54,657 nt of DNA from DASWHK01 sp036398215 (GTDB lineage: Bacteria > Acidobacteriota > UBA890), in contig DASWHK010000263.1 in assembly GCA_036398215.1 (NCBI GenBank), positions 1-54,657 of the forward strand, written 5' to 3'. Position 1 is the stretch's first letter. Each line of letters begins with the position of its first letter. A model generated the notes under the pieces. The model did not search any database. It saw only the letters and a program-made list of their open reading frames with translations, and was not told where the DNA came from. Below are positions 8,467-21,800 of this stretch, piece by piece. The position numbers and the translations under genes are program-made.

Positions 8467-9030
8467 ATGGCTGACGACTTTTTTCGCCAACTACTGGAAA
8501 GGACTGCGACCAAGCGGTTGTCCCAGTGGAAGGGTTACGCGCTGTCGCTGACCCGCAATCCCGCCGACGCGGAGGAGGTCGTCCAGGAGGCTCTCGAGCG
8601 GACCCTGAGAGCCCGGCCGGACCTCGACAGCGAAGGCCGGGTCAACCGATATGTGGTAAGGGCGATCCGCAACCGGGCCTTTTCCCTCATCCGCAAGCGC
8701 AAGCCGCTGGGCGACGCGCAGGAGCTGGAGCACCGGCTGCCGCCGGCGTCGTCGGCGCTCGAGCTGATGCTCGACGAGGAGAACGAGGAGGCGAGGCGGC
8801 GGCTGGGGCAGGCCTTGCGAGCGCACCTCGGCGACCTCAGCCCCCACCATCGGGAAGCCATCGAGATGCTGGTGATGCGAAACCCGCCGCTGAAGTTCCG
8901 TGAGGCCGCCGAGGCGCAGGGGGTGTCGATCACCACCGTCCGCTACCGGCTCGAGCGGGGGCTGAAGTTGCTGCTCGAGGCGGTCAAGGCCGCCGGCGAG
9001 GTCGACGTCCCCGGCGAGAGCGACCGATGA
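8467..9030 (+). CDS. ECF-type RNA polymerase sigma factor
   Basis: 187-residue sigma-70 family protein with only regions 2 and 4. Region 2 (about 15-85) contains YALSLTRNPADAEEVVQEAL and the -10-binding helix ending in IRKRK. Region 4 (about 125-178) contains LSPHHREAIEMLVMR and an HTH with GVSITTVRYRLERG. The ATG at 8467 is preferred over an upstream ATG at 8428 because GGGGAG precedes it and the protein begins at the usual distance from region 2. Its TGA overlaps the ATG of the serine hydrolase gene by 4 nt (ATGA), so both are one transcript and translationally coupled. No anti-sigma factor is recognisable next door. Confidence 0.88.
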   Translation: MADDFFRQLLERTATKRLSQWKGYALSLTRNPADAEEVVQEALERTLRARPDLDSEGRVNRYVVRAIRNRAFSLIRKRKPLGDAQELEHRLPPASSALELMLDEENEEARRRLGQALRAHLGDLSPHHREAIEMLVMRNPPLKFREAAEAQGVSITTVRYRLERGLKLLLEAVKAAGEVDVPGESDR

Positions 9031-10460
9031 GCTGCCGCGAGCTACTGCCAAGCATCGTTGCGCCCAGGGCGGGCCGCCCGTCGGGCCCGGCGAGCCCGAC
9101 TCGGGCCCGGGGCCTGCCGGCGCTCCTGCTGGTCGCCGCGCTCGTGTCTCCCCTCCCGACCCGCGGCGACGCAGCGCCGGCCCGACCCCGGCAGGCCGCC
9201 TCCACCGTCGCGGCGGCCGACGCGGCCGTGGCCGCCTGGGTCGAGGCGGAGCGGATTCCCGGGGCCGTCCTGCTGGTCTCTCGCGACGACCGGATCGTCC
9301 TCGGAAAGGCCTACGGGTGGGCGCAGCTCTACGAGTATCGGGACGGGCAGTACGGCGCCGCGGCCGCCGGCACCCCCCGCCCCACGGCGGTCCGGCGCCT
9401 CGCCCAGCCCCGGCCGATGACGGCCGAGACCGTCTTCGACCTCGCCTCGCTCACCAAGGTCATGGCCACGACGTTCGCCGCGATGCTGCTCGTGGAAACC
9501 GGCGAGCTCGACCTCGACGCGCCCGTGCACACGTACCTGCCGGACTTCCGCGGCGCCGGCAAGGAGCGGATCACCCCCCGCCATCTGCTGACCCACCGGG
9601 CCGGCCTCGCCGCCTGGCAGCCGGTCTACTACCGGGCGCAGAGCGCCCGGCAGGCCTATGAGTACATCCGCGACCTGCCCCTCGCCTGGGGTGTGGGCGA
9701 GGAACGCCACTACTCCGATCTCGGGTTCATGGTTCTGGGGCTGCTGGTGGAGCGGGTCGCCGGCGAGCCCCTCGGCGCCTTCCTGGACGAGCGCCTCTGG
9801 GGGCCGCTCGGCCTCGCATCCATCGGATTTCAATCCGCCCCCGCGGGGGCTCCGCCCAGGCCGGGAGCCCTCGACGACCCCGGGGGGCCGCGGCCGCCGG
9901 CGACGGTCGCGCCGGCGCCGGTCATCGGGCCGTTCGCCGCGACGTCGCACGGCAACCCCTACGAGCACCGCATGGTGCACGACGCGACGTTCGGGTACCG
10001 ATACGATGGAGACTCCGACGCCTGGGCGGGCTGGCGTCGCTACACGCTGGCGGGCGAGGTCAACGACGGCAACGCGTTTCACGCCTTCGGCGGCGCGGCC
10101 GGCCACGCAGGTCTCTTCGCCACCGCCGCGGATCTCCGCGTGCTTCTCCAGCTGCTCCTGAACCGCGGCGAGTACGGAGGCCGACGCTACCTGAGCCCCG
10201 AGGTCGTGGAGACGTTCCTGGCACCGGCGGGCGACGGGCAGGCGCTCGGCTGGCAGGCCCCCGCCAACCTCCCCGCCGGCAGCTTCGCCCACCCGGGCTT
10301 CACCGGGACGTGGGTACTCGGCGTCCCGGCGGAGGGCCTCGCCGTCGTCCTGCTGACCAACCGCCAGAACCTCGGCGTCGACGAGCGCGGCTACTACCCC
10401 GATCTCGTGGAGCTGCAGCAGGCCGTGGCCGCGATCGCCCGTCCCCTACCGGAACGCTGA
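9027..10460 (+). CDS. class C beta-lactamase-fold serine hydrolase (exported)
   Basis: 477-residue protein of the beta-lactamase/penicillin-binding-protein-like family (AmpC, esterase EstB, D-amino-acid peptidase). A hydrophobic stretch at about 28-50 suggests export. The catalytic S-x-x-K is in DLASLTKVMATTF and the Tyr motif is HYSDLGFMVLG. The third-strand motif is HPGFTGTWVLG, with HxG in place of KTG as is usual for this family. An insertion rich in Pro/Ala lies at about 270-310. The substrate cannot be deduced; members act on peptides, esters or beta-lactams. It is coupled to the upstream ECF sigma gene, which suggests it is part of that envelope-stress or cell-wall regulon. Confidence 0.88.
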   Translation: MSCRELLPSIVAPRAGRPSGPASPTRARGLPALLLVAALVSPLPTRGDAAPARPRQAASTVAAADAAVAAWVEAERIPGAVLLVSRDDRIVLGKAYGWAQLYEYRDGQYGAAAAGTPRPTAVRRLAQPRPMTAETVFDLASLTKVMATTFAAMLLVETGELDLDAPVHTYLPDFRGAGKERITPRHLLTHRAGLAAWQPVYYRAQSARQAYEYIRDLPLAWGVGEERHYSDLGFMVLGLLVERVAGEPLGAFLDERLWGPLGLASIGFQSAPAGAPPRPGALDDPGGPRPPATVAPAPVIGPFAATSHGNPYEHRMVHDATFGYRYDGDSDAWAGWRRYTLAGEVNDGNAFHAFGGAAGHAGLFATAADLRVLLQLLLNRGEYGGRRYLSPEVVETFLAPAGDGQALGWQAPANLPAGSFAHPGFTGTWVLGVPAEGLAVVLLTNRQNLGVDERGYYPDLVELQQAVAAIARPLPER

Positions 10461-10466
10461 CTCGCC

Positions 10467-10883
10467 TCAGCCGCTGACCTGGACGATGACCTTGCGGCGG
10501 CGGGGGCGGTTGTCGAAGTCGCAGAGGACGACCTGCTGCCAGGTTCCGAGGGCGGGCCTGCCGTCGATCACCGGCACGGCGAGCGACGGCCCCAGCAAGG
10601 CGGCGCGAACGTGAGAGTAGCCGTTGCCGTCGCCCCAGCGAGCGTCGTGATCGTAATGGGCACCGGTGGGGGCGAGCGCGGCGATGGCGCGGGTCAGGTC
10701 GGCGACCGCGCCGCTCTCGAACTCGATGGTGGTGATCGCCGCCGTCGAGCCCGGCGTGAAGATCACCACCAGCCCGTCGGTGACGCCGGACTCGGAGACC
10801 GCGGCGACGACCTCGGCGGTCAGGTCGTGGACGTCGGTGTCAGGCGTCGTGTCGCGCTCCAAGGTCGTGCGAAAGGTGCTCAT
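10467..10883 (-). CDS. yjbQ: YjbQ/UPF0047 family protein
   Basis: 138-residue single-domain protein of the YjbQ family, annotated in databases as secondary thiamine-phosphate synthase because E. coli YjbQ has weak thiamine-phosphate synthase activity. Diagnostic stretches are FTPGSTAAITTIEFESG, WGDGNGYSHVRAALLGPSL, and LGTWQQVVLCDFDNRPRRRKV. The first has Gly where many members carry a His (PHTTAA), a variant I know from other bacterial YjbQ proteins. The true physiological role is unsettled. Its ATG overlaps the stop of the CARDB/fascin-like gene by 4 nt (ATGA), making it the last gene of a three-gene coupled operon. It converges on the serine hydrolase gene with 6 nt between. Confidence 0.9.
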   Translation of the reverse strand: MSTFRTTLERDTTPDTDVHDLTAEVVAAVSESGVTDGLVVIFTPGSTAAITTIEFESGAVADLTRAIAALAPTGAHYDHDARWGDGNGYSHVRAALLGPSLAVPVIDGRPALGTWQQVVLCDFDNRPRRRKVIVQVSG

Positions 10884-12232
10884 TGTCGTCTCTCCTGGGC
10901 CGGCGCATCGAGGAGCAGGACGAAGGTCTCCCAGCCGCCGGCCTGGCGGCGGTCGGCGCGTAGCACCCCGCCGCCGCCGCCCTCGGCGGCAACGAAGCGG
11001 CCGTTGGTGGCCACCAGGGCGACCCGGTCGCCGGATCGCACCGCGACGCCGCGGCCGGCCGGCACGATCCCGCCCTCGTCGGCGTCGAGCTTGACGACTG
11101 TAAACAGCCGCTGGCTCACGAACCAGGTCGCCGCCAGGCGCAGCAGGCCATCGCCCGCGGCCTCGACGATCACGAAATCACCTGCGGGCCGCCGGAGGCT
11201 GATCAGGTCGCCGCTCTCCAGCTCGCCGCCACTCCAGTCGACGAGCGTCCAATCGGCGCCCGGATCGCCGGCCGCCGCCGCGGCGCGCAGCACCTGGGCA
11301 CCCGGCACGATCCCTGGCGCGCCAGCCGCCCGTCCGCCCGCCCCGGCGCCCCGCCCGCCACCGGCCTGGGCGCCCGGCGGAACGCCCGGCGCGCCGCCGG
11401 CGCCGGCGGCGGGACTGACGCTGCCCGACGCGGCGCCGATCCAACCCCCCTCCTCGCTCTGCAATCGCGCCTTGCGGGACCGTACCAGGGGGGCGAATAG
11501 CTCGGGCAACGCCCAGGCCAGCGGCACGCGATCGCGGGCGGCGCGCTGCTGTGCCTGGCGCAGCAAGCGCAGGGCGACCGCCGGGTCCGCAGACAGGTCG
11601 AGCCCGTCGTCGATGAGCCCGTTGCAGTCGTTGTCATGCCCGTCCGCCACCTCGACGGCAGCCGGCCCCTCGCAGACGCCGAGGCGCTTCCAGAAGGCGT
11701 TGCCGGCCTCGTTGGCCTCCTCGATCGCGTCGTGGACATCGATCGCCGCGAAAAACGTATAGGGCGAGCCGGCTAGCTCGACGCCGGCGAGCTCGAAGCC
11801 AACCTCGGCGAGCCCGTCGCCGGCCAGGTAGATCAGCTCGCGCACCAGCGGCTGCGGTGGCGGGGTACCGCGGTCGTGGACGACCTGGATCGCGATGTCG
11901 CCGGCGGCGACGGCGGTGGCGTCGTTGTGGACGGTCACGGTGATCGTCGCGGCCCCGCCGGCGCGCAACGGGTCCGGCGAGACCTCGATGCCGACGATGC
12001 GCAGGTCGGGGAGCGCCGGGGCCCGGGCGGCAGCCTGTTGGCCAGCGGCTTGCTGAGCCTCCTCCGATCGGGCCAGGCCTGGCGCGGCTTCCGCTTGCCG
12101 GACCTCGACCTGTTCGTCCGTGCGGGCCGCCGGAGCCGTTACCGGCGCCCCGAGCCCGACGGCCGCCCCCAGCGCCGCGCAGACGGCGGCCCGCGCCGGC
12201 CAGCCGCGGCGTGGCGCCCGCCGCGAGATCAG
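10880..12232 (-). CDS. exported CARDB / MopE-motif / fascin-like domain protein
   Basis: About 450 residues. A signal-like segment (about 5-35) is followed by a CARDB-type beta-sandwich with LPDLRIVGIEVSPDPL and ATITVTVHN (about 75-190). Next comes a calcium/metal-binding motif of the MopE type, DGHDNDCNGLIDDG (about 205-218), a Gly/Ala/Pro-rich linker (about 275-325), and a beta-trefoil, fascin-like end with GDRVALVATNGRFVAAEGGG and WETFVLLLD. No enzyme motif is seen, so a surface adhesion or structural role is likely. The start is a problem. No ATG, GTG or TTG precedes the signal segment in frame until deep inside the upstream gene. CTG at 12232, overlapping the upstream TGA as CTGA, is the best placed candidate. 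Confidence 0.75.
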   Translation of the reverse strand: MISRRAPRRGWPARAAVCAALGAAVGLGAPVTAPAARTDEQVEVRQAEAAPGLARSEEAQQAAGQQAAARAPALPDLRIVGIEVSPDPLRAGGAATITVTVHNDATAVAAGDIAIQVVHDRGTPPPQPLVRELIYLAGDGLAEVGFELAGVELAGSPYTFFAAIDVHDAIEEANEAGNAFWKRLGVCEGPAAVEVADGHDNDCNGLIDDGLDLSADPAVALRLLRQAQQRAARDRVPLAWALPELFAPLVRSRKARLQSEEGGWIGAASGSVSPAAGAGGAPGVPPGAQAGGGRGAGAGGRAAGAPGIVPGAQVLRAAAAAGDPGADWTLVDWSGGELESGDLISLRRPAGDFVIVEAAGDGLLRLAATWFVSQRLFTVVKLDADEGGIVPAGRGVAVRSGDRVALVATNGRFVAAEGGGGGVLRADRRQAGGWETFVLLLDAPAQERRQ

Positions 12233-15200
12233 CGTTGCGGCCGCGAGGGCACCTCCACCGTCGCCGGCGGCTCCGGGCCGATCCCCGGCTGGTAGACCAT
12301 CACCATCAGCCCCGGCAGACGGTCTGTGATCACGCGATTGAGCGCCACGATCGCGTCGGGCAAGACTCTCCACGCCTCGTCGATCTGCCACAGCTGGTCC
12401 TCGGTCGGTGGGCCGGTGAAGCTCTGAATCGCGTTGGCGGCGCCACCGCCACCACCGGCCTGCTGCAGCTGCTGGCGGATGTCGCGCATCTCGCGTCCGG
12501 CCTCGCCGAAGGCGGTCGTCAGGGCGCTCGGAGCATTCTCCCCCGCCGCCTCCTGCAGCGCCGCGAGCTGATCGTCGATCGCCGACGCCGCCTGCTGCGC
12601 CTCGTACAGCGGCCTGGCCAGATGATAGCCGTCCATCAAGGCGTCCTGCCGCGCGTCCAGCGCTTCCTGCGAGATCTGCACCCGGGGGTCGAGGACCACC
12701 TCGACCTCGGTCTCCACCGTGCGGCCGCCGGCCTCCAGGCGCACCGTGTAGGTGCCCGGCAGGACCCGCGGGCCGCGCGAGCCACCGCCGCCGCGACCGC
12801 CGCCGCGACCGCCGCCGCCGTCGCCGGTATCGTAGGCGTCCTGGATCCGCAGGTCCCAGATCGCTTGCTGGACCCCTGAGCGGCCCGGCCCTTCGAACTC
12901 GCGGACGAGCTCGCCGCCGGCGTCCAGCACCGTCAGCGTGACCGTCGGCTCAGGCGGCGCGGGCGGGGGAGGCGGAGGTGTCTGGTTGCCACCGCCACGG
13001 CCCCCGAAACCGCCGAACTGGCCGCCGCGGCCGCCGCCGCCGCGACGGGCGCCGCCCGCGGGCCGCGGCAACGGCACATCCTGCCGCAGGTAGTAGCGGA
13101 TCATCGCCCCCTCGGGAGGATTCGGCGCCCGCCAGATGCCGGGGCTCCACTCCTGCGGCGAGTAGATGTTGTAAAGCATCGCCCTGCGGGCCGAGAACAT
13201 GTGGACGTTGGCCGCGAGGATTGCCTCGCTGAGCTCCTCGAGCGGCGTGATGTCGTCGAGGATCCAGATGCCGCGTCCGTGCGTCCCCAGCACCAGGTCG
13301 TTCTCGCGCGGGTGAATGACGATGTCATCGACCGGAACGGTCGGCAGGTTGTTCTTCAATTGCGCCCAGGTGGCGCCGCGGTCGATCGACACGAAGACGC
13401 CCACCTCGTTGCCGAGGAACAGCAGGTTGCCGTTGCGCGGGTGCTCGGTGATGACGTTGATCGACCAGCCGTCGGGAAGCCCGGCGACGATCGGCTCCCA
13501 GGTCGCCCCGTAGTCGTCGCTGCGATACGCGTAGGGCCGGTAGTCGTCGCGCTCGTGGGCGTCGAGCGTTGCGTACACGGTGCTCTCGTCGTGGCGCGAG
13601 GCCACCACGCGGCTGACCACCGTGTGGGGCTCGGTGAGCCCCGGCATGTCCTGGCTCAACAGCCGCCAGCTGGCGCCGCCGTCGCGGGTGCCCTGGATGT
13701 TGCCGTCGTCGGTGCCGACGTACAGGACGTTCGGATTGAGCGGCGACTCGCTGATCGTCATCAGGTTGCCGTAGCCCGAGATGCCGTCATGCGCCGACAG
13801 CGTCGTGCCGCGCTCGACAAGGCGACCCATGATCGGCAGCTGGTCGCGGTCGACGCCGGTGGTCACGTCGGGGCTCATCGCCTCCCAGCTGATGCCGCGA
13901 TCGGGGCTCTTCAGGAGGTGGCTCGAGCCGACGTAGATGACCTGATTGTCGTGCTCGGAGATCAGGAACGGAGTGTTCCAGTTCCACTCGTAGTCGACCT
14001 CGTCGCCGGACTCGGGACCCCGCCCCTGGGCGCGCGGCAACGGGCGGATCCGCTGCCTCTCACCGGTGGCCAGGTCGACCCGGGTGATGTTGCCGCCCTG
14101 CGACTCGGCGTACACGACGTTGGGGTCGGTGGGATCGATGCGGGCGTAGAAGCCATCGCCGCTGCCGATGTTGTACCAGTCCCGATTGCGGATGCCGAGC
14201 CGCGAGAGCGTGTTGCTCGGCCCGCACCAGGAGCCGTTGTCCTGCAGGCCGCCACACACGTAGTAGGGGTCGCGCATGTCGACGCCGATCTCGTAGAACT
14301 GCGAGATCACCAGGTTGCGCAGCTGCCGCCAGGTACGGGTGCGGTCGAACGAGAACGAGATGCCGCCGTCGCCGGCGATCACGATGTTGTCGGAGTTGTT
14401 GGGGTCGATCCAGATCGCGTGGTGATCGAGGTGGACGCCCTCGGCCGCATCGTTGGCGAAGTTGCGGCCGCCGTCGGTCGACATCCAGAGGTCGGAGCCG
14501 CCGGCGTAGATGCGATCCGGATCGGAGGGATCGACGCGGATCTGGCTGTAATACATCGGCCGGTTGTTGGTCGTGCTCAGATGTTCCCAGCTATCGCCGC
14601 GGTCGGTCGACCGATACACGCCCTGGCGGCCGCCACCGGCCTCGACGATCGCGTAGACCAGGTTGCCGTCGCGCCGGTAGATGTCGAGGCCGATGCGGCC
14701 CATCTCGCCCGACGGCAGGCCCTCGCTCAGCCGCTCCCAGGTCTCACCGCCGTCCATGGACCGGAAGATGCCGCTGCCCGGGCCGCCGCCGCTGAAGCCG
14801 TGGGCAGTCCGCCGCCGCTGGTAGGCGGCCGCGAACAGCGTGCCAGGGTCCTGCGGGTCCATCGCCAGGTCGCTCACCCCGGTGTCCTCGTCGACGAACA
14901 GCACCTTTTCCCAGCTGCGGCCGCCGTCACGCGTGCGGAACACCCCGCGCTCCGGGTTGGGGCCCCAGAGGTGGCCGACGGCGGCGACGAAGACGGTATC
15001 GTTGTCGGTCGGATCGATCAGGATGCGGCCGATGTGGCGGGTCTCCTGCAGGCCCATATGCTGCCAGTTACGGCCGCCGTCGAGCGACTTGTAGACGCCG
15101 TTGCCCCACGGCGAGCTCTGCCGGTTGTTGGGCTCGCCGCTGCCCACCCAGACCAGGCTGGGGTTCTGCTGTGACACCGTGACGTCGCCGATCGAGGCGG

Positions 15201-15627
15201 TCGATTGGTCGTCGAACACCGGCTCGAAGGTGGTGCCGAAGTTGGTGGTCTTCCAGACGCCGCCGGAGGCCACGCCGACGTAAAAGACCGCCGGGTTGTC
15301 ATCGACCACCGCGAGGTCGGAGACGCGCCCACCCATGATTGCCGGGCCGATGTTGCGGAACTCGAGTCCGGCCAGGGCGTCGACGGCCGCGGCGCTGTTG
15401 ACGACGACCGCGGCTGCCGTGGCGCGCGAGGCCGGGGCGCCGGGAGGCGCCGGTGCGATCGACCCCGCCGGTCCGGCCGCGGAGCCGGCGGAAGCACCGG
15501 CGCGCGCGGCGAGGCCCGGCATCTGGGCCGCGGGCTCGGCCGAATCGGCGAGCACCGGGACGATCATCACGAGGGCCAGCGTCGCGACGACGGCCTGGCG
15601 GGGAAGCCTCCAGAGGAACCTGTTCAT
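12229..15627 (-). CDS. VPS10/sortilin-like exported beta-propeller protein
   Basis: 1132-residue secreted protein. The ATG at 15627 is chosen over one at 15741 because GAGG lies 9 nt before it and a signal peptide (MNRFLWRLPRQ, then a hydrophobic core) follows. Residues about 60-760 hold many BNR/Asp-box repeats of the form S-x-D-x-G-x-T-W (SLDGGRNWQ, TRDGGRSWE, SMDGGETWE, STDRGDSWE, TRDGGASWR), the hallmark of sortilin VPS10 and glycosyl hydrolase 33-like propellers. A Gly/Arg/Pro-rich stretch (about 815-850) separates this from a C-terminal immunoglobulin-like domain interrupted by another Gly/Arg loop. Such proteins are abundant in Acidobacteriota. Peptide or glycan binding is more likely than catalysis. 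It is the first gene of the operon with the CARDB protein and yjbQ. Confidence 0.9.
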   Translation of the reverse strand: MNRFLWRLPRQAVVATLALVMIVPVLADSAEPAAQMPGLAARAGASAGSAAGPAGSIAPAPPGAPASRATAAAVVVNSAAAVDALAGLEFRNIGPAIMGGRVSDLAVVDDNPAVFYVGVASGGVWKTTNFGTTFEPVFDDQSTASIGDVTVSQQNPSLVWVGSGEPNNRQSSPWGNGVYKSLDGGRNWQHMGLQETRHIGRILIDPTDNDTVFVAAVGHLWGPNPERGVFRTRDGGRSWEKVLFVDEDTGVSDLAMDPQDPGTLFAAAYQRRRTAHGFSGGGPGSGIFRSMDGGETWERLSEGLPSGEMGRIGLDIYRRDGNLVYAIVEAGGGRQGVYRSTDRGDSWEHLSTTNNRPMYYSQIRVDPSDPDRIYAGGSDLWMSTDGGRNFANDAAEGVHLDHHAIWIDPNNSDNIVIAGDGGISFSFDRTRTWRQLRNLVISQFYEIGVDMRDPYYVCGGLQDNGSWCGPSNTLSRLGIRNRDWYNIGSGDGFYARIDPTDPNVVYAESQGGNITRVDLATGERQRIRPLPRAQGRGPESGDEVDYEWNWNTPFLISEHDNQVIYVGSSHLLKSPDRGISWEAMSPDVTTGVDRDQLPIMGRLVERGTTLSAHDGISGYGNLMTISESPLNPNVLYVGTDDGNIQGTRDGGASWRLLSQDMPGLTEPHTVVSRVVASRHDESTVYATLDAHERDDYRPYAYRSDDYGATWEPIVAGLPDGWSINVITEHPRNGNLLFLGNEVGVFVSIDRGATWAQLKNNLPTVPVDDIVIHPRENDLVLGTHGRGIWILDDITPLEELSEAILAANVHMFSARRAMLYNIYSPQEWSPGIWRAPNPPEGAMIRYYLRQDVPLPRPAGGARRGGGGRGGQFGGFGGRGGGNQTPPPPPPAPPEPTVTLTVLDAGGELVREFEGPGRSGVQQAIWDLRIQDAYDTGDGGGGRGGGRGGGGSRGPRVLPGTYTVRLEAGGRTVETEVEVVLDPRVQISQEALDARQDALMDGYHLARPLYEAQQAASAIDDQLAALQEAAGENAPSALTTAFGEAGREMRDIRQQLQQAGGGGGAANAIQSFTGPPTEDQLWQIDEAWRVLPDAIVALNRVITDRLPGLMVMVYQPGIGPEPPATVEVPSRPQR

Positions 15628-15903
15628 GTCGGAAACCTCGGTCGAAACGAAACGGGGGAGAGTGGCCGCTACCAGCTCTTCCTTGCTCGGAGCCGGCGGG
15701 CCGGGACGCATCCCCGGCCCTGACGAGCCGTCACGGTACACCGATTCCGGCGAGCGTTAAAGCGAGCAGCGGGGCGCCCGTGTCGACCGCCGACGCGCGG
15801 GGGTACGCGTACGCACTCGCGTGGTGCAAAGAGCTCCTTGCCCGCGCAGGTCGCCGTGCTTGGACAGCCGTGGTGGGTGCGGCCGCGACAAGCGCCGCGG
15901 CAG

Positions 15904-20760
<4,857 letters not shown>

Positions 20761-21140
20761 GCTACGGCACCCGCGCGCGCCGCGAGGTGAAAGGCGAGAG
20801 AACGACCCAGGTTAGCACGGGGCAAGGAGGGCCCGGGGAAGGGCCGCCTTCGCGCCCGCCGGAAGCGCAGGGCGCTTCCGTTCCTCTGATCCAGAGGGAC
20901 CCGGCGATCCGGCGGCCCCGAACCCACCACCCACTCCCGCCGGAAGCGCAACGTGCTTCCTTGCCCCGATCTCGGATCCCGGGGCCTTCGGAGACCTGGC
21001 ACGCCTGCGCTCGGTTCGCGTTCGGTGCACAATGGGGCGGCGCGCTCGGCCCAGCTTACCCGGCGCCGCTGCTGAGATCGTTGCCGCCCGGGCGAGCGTC
21101 GCCCCGGCCTGCTGAAGCATCCTCATCCAAGGAGAGCCCG
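20761..21140. other. 380-nt divergent intergenic region with two REP-like hairpins
   Basis: Region between the starts of lhr (leftward) and tpx (rightward), so it should carry both promoters. No convincing -35/-10 pair is identified. It holds two similar short inverted repeats, listed separately. A + strand open frame runs through it in frame with tpx, but the Shine-Dalgarno and homology place the tpx start at 21141. Confidence 0.5.
20861..20960. repeat. pair of REP-like hairpins
   Basis: Copy 1 at 20861-20879 has arms GGAAGCGC and GCGCTTCC around 3 nt. Copy 2 at 20942-20960 has GGAAGCGC and GTGCTTCC, with one G-T pair. Both are preceded by CCGCC and lie in direct orientation 81 bp apart. 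They resemble REP/BIME palindromes and could protect mRNA ends or bind proteins. Confidence 0.45.
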
Positions 21141-21638
21141 ATGGCCCAGATCACCCTGAAAGGCAACCCCATCCACACCGCCGGCGAGCTCCCCGCGGTC
21201 GGCAGCGAGGCCCCCGACTTCAAGTTGGTCGCCACCGACCTGAGCGAGAAGTCGCTGGCCGACTACGCCGGCAAGACGGTGGTCCTCAACATCTTCCCGA
21301 GCCTCGACACGCCGGTGTGCGCCACCAGCATCCGCACCTTCAACGAGAAGGCCGCCGGCCGCGACGACGCCGTGGTGCTGTGCGTCTCCGCCGACCTGCC
21401 GTTCGCCCACGGGCGCTTCTGCAACACCGAGGGCATCGACGGGGTCGTGGCGCTGTCGACCTTCCGCGGCGCCTCGTTCGGCGACGACTACGGGATTCAG
21501 ATCGTCGACGGGCCGCTGGCCGGGGTCATGGGCCGCGCCGTGGTCGTCGTCGGCGGCGACGGCAAGGTCGCCTACACCGAGCTGGTCCCCGAGATCGCCC
21601 AGGAGCCGAACTACGACGCGGCGCTGGCGGCCATCTGA
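21141..21638 (+). CDS. tpx: thiol peroxidase (Tpx, atypical 2-Cys peroxiredoxin)
   Basis: 165-residue cytosolic or periplasmic peroxidase that reduces hydrogen and alkyl peroxides with thioredoxin. The peroxidatic cysteine is Cys60 in SLDTPVCATS and the resolving cysteine is Cys94 in GRFCNTEGI, at the spacing that defines Tpx. The family N-terminus (MAQITLKGNPIHTAGELP) and the invariant Thr and Arg of the active site (T57, R110-type FRG) are visible. The ATG at 21141 has AAGGAG 6 nt upstream and gives full family length. It is monocistronic, followed by a region with short repeats. Confidence 0.96.
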   Translation: MAQITLKGNPIHTAGELPAVGSEAPDFKLVATDLSEKSLADYAGKTVVLNIFPSLDTPVCATSIRTFNEKAAGRDDAVVLCVSADLPFAHGRFCNTEGIDGVVALSTFRGASFGDDYGIQIVDGPLAGVMGRAVVVVGGDGKVAYTELVPEIAQEPNYDAALAAI

Positions 21639-21738
21639 GGTCTAACCTGGCTCGCATTCCTCATCGCGATTTTGCGACGGACGCGGAGAGCCCCGTGTCT
21701 ACGGCGTTGCGCTAGCAGGCCGTGGTCGGTCCTGCTTT

Positions 21739-21800
21739 CGTCAACTAGAGGCTGCCCGTCGTGTTCAGCCGTCAACTAGAGGCTGCCCGTCGCGTTCAGC
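21739..21800. repeat. 31-bp tandem duplication at the end of the poly-Thr gene
   Basis: Two adjacent 31-bp copies (21739-21769 and 21770-21800) differ at one base (T or C in the GTCG-GTTC part). The second copy contains the last codons and TAG stop of the leftward poly-Thr gene; the first repeats them downstream of the stop. Because 31 is not a multiple of three, the copy is out of frame. Confidence 0.75.

Noticed and set aside
20787..21140. N-terminal extension of thiol peroxidase
   Set aside because: The extension is Pro/Arg-rich, contains the REP-like hairpins, and the family N-terminus plus AAGGAG place the start at 21141.
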